From Zhihengliuella halotolerans (lineage in GTDB: Bacteria > Actinomycetota > Actinomycetes > Actinomycetales > Micrococcaceae): a stretch of 64,000 nt of DNA. The stretch lies in assembly GCF_004217565.1 (NCBI RefSeq), contig NZ_SHLA01000001.1, forward strand, positions 3,286,001 to 3,350,000, written 5' to 3'. Below are positions 57,934-64,000 of this stretch, piece after piece (positions within the stretch are counted from its first letter, which is position 1; each line of letters opens with the position of its first letter). The notes under the pieces are model-generated. The model saw only the letters and a list, made by a program, of their open reading frames with translations, did no database searches and was not told the origin of the DNA. The position numbers and the translations under genes are program-made.

Positions 57934-59214
57934 ATGACTGTGGATCAACTGGTTGACACGGACGCGGCGGGCCTGGTCGGTCGCATCGAATCGGGGCACG
58001 CGCTCACGGAGGCTGAGGCGCTCGCCGTGCTCGCGACGCCCGACGCGCAGACCCTCGACCTCGTCGCGCAGGCCGGGCGCCTGCGTCGGACCCACTTCGG
58101 CAACACCGTCAAGGTCAACTACCTCGTCAACCTGAAGTCCGGGCTCTGCCCCGAGGACTGCACATACTGCTCGCAGCGGCTCGGCTCCGACGCGCAGATC
58201 CTGAAGTACAAGTGGCTCTCGACGGAGGACGCCGCCGAGCAGGCAGGCCTCGGGGTGCGCGGCGGCGCCTCCCGCGTGTGCCTCGTCGCCTCCGGCCGCG
58301 GACCCACCGACCGCGACGTGAACCGCGTGACGGACATGATCGAGCGCGTCAAGGACGAGAACCCCGGCGTCGAGGTCTGCGCGTGCCTCGGGCTCATCAA
58401 GGAGCGGCACGCCAACAAGCTCGCGGCCGCCGGCGCGGACGCGTACAACCACAACCTCAACACCGCCGAGTCCAAGTACGAGGACATCTGCACCACGCAC
58501 ACCTACGCCGACCGCGTCGCCACCGTCGAGGCCTCCAAGGCCGCCGGCATGTCGCCGTGCTCGGGCCTCATCGTCGGCATGGGTGAGAGCGACGAGCAGC
58601 TCGTCGAGGCGGCCTTCGCCCTCCGTGACCTCAACGCCGACTCCGTGCCCGTCAACTTCCTCATGCCCTTCGAGGGCACCCCGCTGGAGGGCACCTGGGA
58701 GCTGACTCCGTTGCGCTGCCTGCGCATTCTGGCCATGGTGCGCCTGGCCTGCCCGGACAAGGAGGTGCGCATCGCGGGCGGCCGCGAGATGCACCTGCGT
58801 TCGCTCCAGTCCGTCGCCCTCGAGGTCGCGAACTCGCTCTTCCTCGGCGACTATCTCACGAGCGAGGGCCAGGCCGCCGAGGCGGACCTGGCGATGATCG
58901 CCGACGCCGGCTTCCGCGTCCTCGGCCGGGAAGAGGGCACGACGGCGGGCGTCGCACCGTGCGCCGGTCACGCGGTGGAGCCGGTCGAACCGGGTGGTCC
59001 CGCGGGTTCGGGCGGCGCCGGCTGCTGCGCCTCCGGCGGCGCAGCGGACGACGTCGCCGCGGCGGAGGCCGTCGCTGGCGCGGGATGCTGCGGCACGGGC
59101 GCCGCCGAGCCCCTCGGCACCGACACGCCCGCCGTCGCCGGAGTTAGCGCCAACCCGGGCACCCCGGTGCTGCGCCGCCGCGGTGCGGGAACGGCCGCGG
59201 CGCCCAACGCATGA
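57934..59214 (+). CDS. bioB: Biotin synthase with Cys-rich C-terminal tail
   Basis: A 426-residue radical-SAM enzyme that inserts sulfur into dethiobiotin. The radical-SAM cysteines are Cys72, Cys76 and Cys79 (CPEDCTYC), and the sulfur-donor cluster ligands are probably Cys116, Cys149, Cys209 and Arg279 (RIAGGR). The core ends near residue 335. A tail of about 85 residues, rich in Gly/Ala/Pro, follows and carries two copies of GAGCC (362-365 and 382-386) about 20 residues apart, unlike standard BioB. GACGAGGGA precedes the ATG. The operon continues with bioA by a four-base overlap. Confidence 0.95.
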   Translation: MTVDQLVDTDAAGLVGRIESGHALTEAEALAVLATPDAQTLDLVAQAGRLRRTHFGNTVKVNYLVNLKSGLCPEDCTYCSQRLGSDAQILKYKWLSTEDAAEQAGLGVRGGASRVCLVASGRGPTDRDVNRVTDMIERVKDENPGVEVCACLGLIKERHANKLAAAGADAYNHNLNTAESKYEDICTTHTYADRVATVEASKAAGMSPCSGLIVGMGESDEQLVEAAFALRDLNADSVPVNFLMPFEGTPLEGTWELTPLRCLRILAMVRLACPDKEVRIAGGREMHLRSLQSVALEVANSLFLGDYLTSEGQAAEADLAMIADAGFRVLGREEGTTAGVAPCAGHAVEPVEPGGPAGSGGAGCCASGGAADDVAAAEAVAGAGCCGTGAAEPLGTDTPAVAGVSANPGTPVLRRRGAGTAAAPNA

Positions 59215-60572
59215 GCGGCGCGGACCTGCTGGCGCGCGACGCCGGCCTGCTCTGGCACCCGTACGCCCCGCTGGACGCGGGCGCGCTCTACGGAGTGCTC
59301 GGCGCGCGCGGCGCGTGCCTGGACCTCGACAACGGATCGGGGCCCCGAACCGTCGTCGACGGGATGGCGTCTTGGTGGTCCGCGGTGCACGGCTACGGCC
59401 ACCCCGAGCTCGACGCGGCCGCCAAGGCCCAGGTGGACGAGTTCAGCCACGTCATGTTCGGCGGCCTCACCCACGCCCCGGCGGTCGAGCTCGCCGAGTC
59501 CCTGACCCGGATCGCGCCCGCCGGGCTCGAGCACGTCTTCCTCGCCGATTCCGGCTCGATCAGCGTCGAGGTCGCGCTCAAGATCGCCCTGCAGTACCAA
59601 GCCGCCGTTCACCGCCCGGCCCGGCAGAGGTTCCTCGCCCTCCGCGGCGGCTACCACGGCGACACCTCGGCGGCGATGAGCGTGTGCGACCCCGTCGACG
59701 GCCTGCACTCGGCCTTCCCGGGCCTCGTCGCCGAGCAGGTCTTCGTCCCGCGCCCGCCCGCCGCGCGCCTGCTCGCCCCCGCCGACGGTGACCGCCTCGA
59801 GAGCGCGTGGGAGTACGACGACGCCGCGCTGGCCGCGTGGGAGGGCGACCTCGAGCGCATCGCGGCGGCCGAGGAGGGCACCCTGGCGGGCATCGTCGTC
59901 GAACCCGTCCTCCAAGGCGCGGGCGGCATGCACTTCTATCCGCCGGCGGCACTGCGCGCGCTGCGCCGCGTCGCCGACCGCTGGGACCTCGTGCTGATCG
60001 CCGACGAGATCGCCACGGGTTTCGGCCGCACCGGGCGCCTCTGGGCGTGCGACTGGGCCGGCGTCGTGCCTGACCTGATGTGCGTCGGCAAGGCGCTCAC
60101 GGGCGGCTACCTCACGCTCGCAGCGGTGCTGTGCCACGAGCGCGTCGCGCGCGCCGTCGCCGCCTCGGAGCACCGCGCCGTCCTGCACGGGCCCACGTTC
60201 ATGGGCAACCCGCTCGCGTGCCGGGTCGCCGCTGCATCCCTCGGGGTGCTCACCCGTCCCGATCACGACGGCGGCGCCGCAGGCTGGGAGCGCGCCGTCA
60301 CCGCCCTGCACCGCGGGCTGGGTGACGCACTCGCTCCGGCCCGGGCGCTGGGCTCCGTGCGCGACGTGCGCGTGCTCGGCGGCGTGGGCGTCGTCGAGCT
60401 CGACCGGCCCGTCGACGTTCCCGCCGTCACACGGGCCGCGGTCGAGGCCGGCGCGTGGGTGCGTCCGTTCCGCAACCTCGTCTACGTCATGCCGCCCTAC
60501 GTCGCCACGGGTGAGGAGATCGCCCGGCTCGGTGCCGCCGTCGTGCACGCGGTCGGCGAGGTGCACGGGTGA
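59211..60572 (+). CDS. bioA: Adenosylmethionine-8-amino-7-oxononanoate aminotransferase
   Basis: A 453-residue PLP-dependent aminotransferase that makes 7,8-diaminopelargonic acid, using S-adenosylmethionine as amino donor. PLP-binding Lys294 lies in [10 protein letters not shown] and Asp265 in [14 protein letters not shown]. The N-terminal WHPYAP and [15 protein letters not shown] are typical BioA signatures. It overlaps bioB by four bases (ATGA) and bioF by four bases. Assignment is certain. Confidence 0.97.
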   Translation: MSGADLLARDAGLLWHPYAPLDAGALYGVLGARGACLDLDNGSGPRTVVDGMASWWSAVHGYGHPELDAAAKAQVDEFSHVMFGGLTHAPAVELAESLTRIAPAGLEHVFLADSGSISVEVALKIALQYQAAVHRPARQRFLALRGGYHGDTSAAMSVCDPVDGLHSAFPGLVAEQVFVPRPPAARLLAPADGDRLESAWEYDDAALAAWEGDLERIAAAEEGTLAGIVVEPVLQGAGGMHFYPPAALRALRRVADRWDLVLIADEIATGFGRTGRLWACDWAGVVPDLMCVGKALTGGYLTLAAVLCHERVARAVAASEHRAVLHGPTFMGNPLACRVAAASLGVLTRPDHDGGAAGWERAVTALHRGLGDALAPARALGSVRDVRVLGGVGVVELDRPVDVPAVTRAAVEAGAWVRPFRNLVYVMPPYVATGEEIARLGAAVVHAVGEVHG

Positions 60573-61756
60573 ACGCCCCGGAGCCCGTCGCGGCCGAGGC
60601 CGCGGGCGCGATGGGGCGCTGGATCGCCGGGCGGGCGCGGGCGCGCGCGGCCCGCGGGGGCGCCCGGTCGACCCGGGCCGCGACCGGCCTCTACGACCTC
60701 GCCTCGAACGACTACCTCTCGCTCGCGCGCGATCCGCGCCTGGCCGCCGCGGCCAGTGCGGCCGAGCGGGAGTTCGGCACCTCGGCCGCGGCCAGCCGCG
60801 TCGTCGTCGGCACGCTGCCCGTGCACGAGGAGCTCGAGACGTCCCTCTGCGCGCTGACCGGGCGCGGGCACGCGCTCGCCTTCTCGAGCGGCTACACCGC
60901 CAACCTCGGCCTGCTCGGCGCGCTCGGCGGCCCCGGGACCACGATGATCCTCGACGAGCACGTCCATGCGAGCCTCGTCGACGGCGCGCGCCTCTCCCGC
61001 AGCCGGACCCTCACCGCCGCGCACAACAGGCACGACGACGTTGCCCGCCTCCTCGCGGCGCGGGACACGCCGCGCGCCGTGGTCGCCGTCGAATCCGTCT
61101 ACTCGGTGCTCGGGGACGCGGCGGACCTGGCCGGGCTCGCGGCCGTGTGCGCCGAGCACGACGCCGTGCTGGTGGTCGACGAGGCGCACTCGATCGGCGT
61201 GCACGGCGCGGGCGCCGTCGCTGCGGCGGGCCTCGCGCACGATCCGCGCGTCGTGACCACGGCGACCCTGTCCAAGGCCCTCGGTGCCCAGGGCGGGGCC
61301 GTGCTGGGCTCCGGCGACTTCGGGGCCGCGCTGCGCGAGCACCTCGTCGACTCCGCGCGGACCTTCGTCTTCGACACGGGCCTCGCGCCCGGGCCCGCGG
61401 CCGCCGCGGCTCAGGCGGCGCGCATCGTCGCCGCCGACCCCGCGCTGCCGGGTCGGCTCGCCGAGCGCTCGGCGCAGATCGTCGCGGCGCTGGCTCCGGC
61501 GACGGGGCTCGACGTTGGCTGCGGCGCCGTGCACTCGGCGCGTGTTGGCTCGGCCGAGGGCGCCGCCGCCGCGGCCGCCGAACTGCGCCGCCGCGGCATC
61601 GCGGCCGGCTGCTTCCGCCCGCCCAGCGTGCCGGACGGGATCTCCCGATTGCGCTTCACCGCCCGCGCCGGACAGGAACCGGGCGAGCTGGGCCGGGCGC
61701 TCGACGACGTCGTCTCCGTAGTGAGCGGCATCCAACGGAAGGGGATCCCCGCATGA
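60569..61756 (+). CDS. bioF: 8-amino-7-oxononanoate synthase
   Basis: A 395-residue PLP enzyme that condenses pimeloyl thioester with alanine, the first committed step of the biotin ring. Lys236 in TATLSKALGAQGG binds PLP; DEAHSIGVHGAG and YDLASNDYLSLA are further hallmarks. It overlaps bioA (GTGA/ATGA style) and the P450 gene, so the four genes are tightly coupled. Function is secure. Confidence 0.96.
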   Translation: MNAPEPVAAEAAGAMGRWIAGRARARAARGGARSTRAATGLYDLASNDYLSLARDPRLAAAASAAEREFGTSAAASRVVVGTLPVHEELETSLCALTGRGHALAFSSGYTANLGLLGALGGPGTTMILDEHVHASLVDGARLSRSRTLTAAHNRHDDVARLLAARDTPRAVVAVESVYSVLGDAADLAGLAAVCAEHDAVLVVDEAHSIGVHGAGAVAAAGLAHDPRVVTTATLSKALGAQGGAVLGSGDFGAALREHLVDSARTFVFDTGLAPGPAAAAAQAARIVAADPALPGRLAERSAQIVAALAPATGLDVGCGAVHSARVGSAEGAAAAAAELRRRGIAAGCFRPPSVPDGISRLRFTARAGQEPGELGRALDDVVSVVSGIQRKGIPA

Positions 61757-62880
61757 GCGGCGATGACTACCACCGCGTGCGCGAGCCGCGCGCCGTCCGC
61801 GACGTGCTGGAGCGCACGGGCGAGTTCGAACCGACCAACGCGCTCACCGCCGTCGTGCCGCTCGGGCCCGAGGCGCTGCGTGTGCTCGCCCGCGTCGGCT
61901 TCTCGCTGCCGCCGGTCCTGGCCTCCGCGACGGGCGAGGCGCACCTGCGGGTGCGGCGGCTCGTGGCCGGATTCTTCAGCCCCGGCAAGGTCTCCGCGGT
62001 GGCCCCGGCTGTGCGCGCGCTCGCCGCCGAGCGGGCTGCTGCCGTGCGCGAGCGCCTGACCGCGGGGGAGCAGGTCGACCTGGCCGCCGAGCTCGCCGCG
62101 CCCATCCCGCCGACGATCATGGCAGAACTGACCGGCACGGACTGCCCCGACCTGGATACCCTCAAGCGCTGGAGCCAGGACTCGTTGGAGCTCTTCTGGG
62201 GCTGGCCCGGCGAGGCGCGGCAGGTCGAGCTCGCGCGCAGCGCCGCCGAGTTCTACGCGTGGCTGCGCTCCAGCGTGCGGGCCAGCCGCGGCGGCGACTC
62301 GCTCTTCGGGGTGCTGCACGCGGGCGGCCTCGGCGAACGGGAGATCTGCTCGCTGGGCTACTTCCTCGTCATCGCCGGCCAGGAGACCACCGCGCTGCTC
62401 ATCAACACGGTGCTGTACCGGAGCCTGCGCGACCGCGACGCGTGGGCCGCGTGCCGGGAGATGGACGCGGCGCGGGCGCAGGTGCGGGCCGTGATCGCCA
62501 CCGAGTCCTCCGTGCACACGTGGCGCCGGCGGGCCGTGACCGACGCGGTCGTCGACGGCGTCGCGCTGCCGGCCGGGGCGGAGATCCTGCTCGAGCTCAG
62601 CGGGCACCATGCGGTGCCGGACGGCTCCGGCTACGGGCTCGCGTTCGGGCACGGCGTGCACCGGTGCCTGGGCGCCCGGCTCGCCGAGCTCGAAGCCGGG
62701 ATCGTCCTGCACGAGGCTGCGCGCGCCCTGCCCGACGCCATCGGGTCCGGCGGCACCCCGCCGTGGCTGCGGTTGCTCTCGTTTCAGGCGCCGCTCGCGG
62801 TCGAGGCGCGGGCGCAGGGGCACGACGGCGGCCGCGAGCACGCGGGCGCCGGTGCCGGTACCGCGGGGGTGTGCGCATGA
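61753..62880 (+). CDS. Cytochrome P450 in biotin operon, atypical (no visible ExxR)
   Basis: A 375-residue P450, shorter than the usual 400. The haem-binding loop FGHGVHRCLGARLAELEAG has the cysteine ligand Cys305, and the I helix has AGQETT (208-213). Where the K-helix ExxR should stand (before SSVHTWRRR) the sequence reads AVIATE, and the meander with its Pro-x-Arg-Phe motif is very short (GHHAVPDGSGYGLAFGHG). It overlaps bioF and bioD by four bases, so it must be translated with them. In Bacillus the P450 BioI makes pimeloyl-ACP; this protein is a candidate for the same task, although its degenerate motifs cast doubt. Confidence 0.8.
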   Translation: MSGDDYHRVREPRAVRDVLERTGEFEPTNALTAVVPLGPEALRVLARVGFSLPPVLASATGEAHLRVRRLVAGFFSPGKVSAVAPAVRALAAERAAAVRERLTAGEQVDLAAELAAPIPPTIMAELTGTDCPDLDTLKRWSQDSLELFWGWPGEARQVELARSAAEFYAWLRSSVRASRGGDSLFGVLHAGGLGEREICSLGYFLVIAGQETTALLINTVLYRSLRDRDAWAACREMDAARAQVRAVIATESSVHTWRRRAVTDAVVDGVALPAGAEILLELSGHHAVPDGSGYGLAFGHGVHRCLGARLAELEAGIVLHEAARALPDAIGSGGTPPWLRLLSFQAPLAVEARAQGHDGGREHAGAGAGTAGVCA

Positions 62881-63611
62881 TTCTCGTGATCACCGGGACG
62901 GACACCGGGGTCGGCAAGACGGTCGTGACCGCGGCGCTCGCCGCGGCCCACCTCGCGGCCGGCCGGACGGTCGCGGTCTACAAGCCCGTGCAGACCGGGG
63001 AACCGGCGGCGGGGGAGAGCCGCGGCGGCGACATCGGAGAGGTCGAGCGGCTCGCCGGGGCCGGCGTCGTGCTGGCGGAGGGGGCCCGCTTCGCCGAGCC
63101 CATGGCGCCGATGGCAGCGGCCGCCGCCGAGGGTCGCGCGCTGCCCGGGTTCGAGGAGCACGTGGCCGCGATCGGCCGCCTGCGCGCGCGGGTCGACGTC
63201 GTGCTCGTCGAGGGGGCCGGCGGGCTGCTCGTCCGGCTCACCGCGGCCGGACACACGATTGCGGACGTGTGCCGCGCCGCCGACGGGCGGCTGGTCGTGG
63301 TCGCCCGGGCCGGCCTAGGGACCCTCAACCACACGGAGCTCACGCTCGAGGCGGCCGCAGCGCGCGGGGTGCCGGCCGCCGGCGTCGTGCTGGGCGCGTG
63401 GCCGGCGGACGCCGGGCCCATCGAGGAGTCGAACGCGGACACGCTGCGCCGAGTGTGCGCAGCCGCGGGGGTCGGCTGGTGGGGCGCGTTGCCCGAGGGG
63501 TCGGGTGCCTGGGACGCCGACCGATTCGGCGCCGCGGCGGTTGGCTGGTTCGGGGGAGTACGTGGGAGAGACCCGGTGCCGGCGGGGGCGGTAGCCCAGC
63601 CGAATGTGTGA
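62877..63611 (+). CDS. bioD: Dethiobiotin synthetase
   Basis: A 244-residue ATP-dependent enzyme that closes the ureido ring of dethiobiotin. The P-loop GTDTGVGKT (7-15), YKPVQTGE, and VLVEGAGGLLVRL are all diagnostic. It overlaps the P450 gene by four bases and ends the operon. Function is certain. No bioC, bioH, bioW or bioZ gene is found here. Confidence 0.96.
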   Translation: MILVITGTDTGVGKTVVTAALAAAHLAAGRTVAVYKPVQTGEPAAGESRGGDIGEVERLAGAGVVLAEGARFAEPMAPMAAAAAEGRALPGFEEHVAAIGRLRARVDVVLVEGAGGLLVRLTAAGHTIADVCRAADGRLVVVARAGLGTLNHTELTLEAAAARGVPAAGVVLGAWPADAGPIEESNADTLRRVCAAAGVGWWGALPEGSGAWDADRFGAAAVGWFGGVRGRDPVPAGAVAQPNV

Positions 63612-63675
63612 ACCCCGGAGTCCTCGAACCAACGGAAGAACTCGCATCACCCGCGCCGCTCCGGTAAACTCGGCT

Positions 63676-63772
63676 CGTAAGAGCCCCTGACTCTTACGTT
63701 CCAGTGCGCCCGATTCGCGTCGATGGCCACGAGCAAGAGGCCCAGGGGCTTACGTGTGTCCGGTTCGACCGG
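63676..63772 (+). promoter_or_regulatory. Structured leader of purA with alternative hairpins
   Basis: CGTAAGAG (63676-63683) and CTCTTACG (63691-63698) form a perfect 8-bp hairpin. The same left arm can instead pair with AGGGGCTTACG (63744-63754) over CGTAAG/CTTACG plus CCCCT/AGGGG with a two-base bulge. CCGGT-TCG-ACCGG follows (63760-63772). The two pairings exclude each other, which could regulate purA. TAAACT (63665-63670) is a possible -10. Confidence 0.45.
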
Positions 63773-63854
63773 AACCCGGTTCCGCGCCGCGCCGCACCAG
63801 AGTGGCCGGCGCAACCAAGGACCGGACGCTGACCCGATGCAAGGGGAGGATCCC

Positions 63855-64000
63855 ATGCCAGCAATCGTGATCGTAGGCGCCCAGTGGGGCGATGAAGGCA
63901 AGGGCAAGGCCACCGATCTCCTCGGTGGACGAGTCGACTACGTCGTCAAGCCCAACGGCGGCAACAACGCCGGCCACACCGTCGTCGTGAACGGCGAGAA
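63855..64000 (+). CDS. purA: Adenylosuccinate synthetase (3' truncated by window end)
   Basis: The first 48 residues of the enzyme that joins IMP and aspartate in AMP synthesis. [11 protein letters not shown] (8-18) is the invariant GTP-binding signature, and [11 protein letters not shown] follows as expected. AAGGGGAGGATCCC gives a strong ribosome binding site before the ATG. The rest lies outside the window. A long structured leader precedes it. Confidence 0.97.
   Translation, partial: MPAIVIVGAQWGDEGKGKATDLLGGRVDYVVKPNGGNNAGHTVVVNGE

Noticed and set aside
63744-63790. tRNA-like T-arm (CCGGTTCGACCGG) in the purA leader
   Set aside because: The loop is only three bases if the stem forms, and no acceptor, D-arm or anticodon arm can be folded around it. 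It is better explained as a leader hairpin.

Overview
The window is about 64 kb of high-GC DNA from an actinobacterium, most probably a member of the Micrococcales close to Arthrobacter and other Micrococcaceae. Gene content supports this: an Asp23/AmaP/DUF6286 operon, actinobacterial-type xylose isomerase, DUF3151, a DUF222-HNH protein and TetR-type BioQ control of biotin synthesis. So does promoter architecture: at least eleven genes start at an ATG or GTG lying 6-7 bases behind a TANNNT box, the signature of leaderless transcription. Genus cannot be fixed from the sequence. No rRNA, tRNA, CRISPR array or insertion sequence was seen, and no gap between genes exceeds about 250 bp.

Layout. 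1-5219: truncated sugar ABC importer (permease, permease, lipoprotein) with a GH42 beta-galactosidase. 5238-8149: Asp23 envelope-stress operon and a small membrane protein. 8139-12519 (minus): GH13 alpha-glucosidase, an AT-rich orphan membrane gene, a hypothetical gene and exonuclease III. 12620-14755: GntR-ABC-permease operon behind a long palindrome. 14890-23824: two-component system, NAD synthetase, metallophosphoesterase, DUF2975 protein, MarR-Stealth pair, pyrE, acetyltransferase, CorA. 23884-34702: pentose and oligosaccharide block with ROK repressor XylR divergent from xylAB, then a GH3 glycosidase with its own ABC importer divergent from a LacI repressor. 34765-48782: AlkD-like and MerR genes, SulP transporter, RF3, small regulators and acetyltransferases, a SpoU methyltransferase, a DUF222-HNH protein, a secreted lipase, TetR with an epimerase, and class II aldolase.

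49746-54627 is the most unusual stretch: a small type VII secretion-like cassette (DUF6507 protein, WXG-like protein with a glycine-zipper tail, membrane protein, two proteins resembling EspG chaperones). It is less GC-rich than its surroundings in its middle part. A nearly identical 23-base hairpin motif stands in front of its first and last transcription units. No ESX core ATPase or channel gene is present here.

54684-64000: thymidine kinase, glutathione-independent formaldehyde dehydrogenase, then bioQ divergent from a tightly coupled bioB-bioA-bioF-P450-bioD operon, and the start of purA behind a structured leader. The biotin operon is odd in two ways. BioB carries a C-terminal tail with two Cys-Cys motifs, and a cytochrome P450 without a recognisable ExxR motif sits between bioF and bioD, where pimelate-forming genes are otherwise missing.

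The carbohydrate genes work as importer-plus-hydrolase sets, each with its own repressor and, in several cases, a visible operator. The LacI operator is repeated exactly inside the lacI coding region 213 bp away, which suggests looping control.
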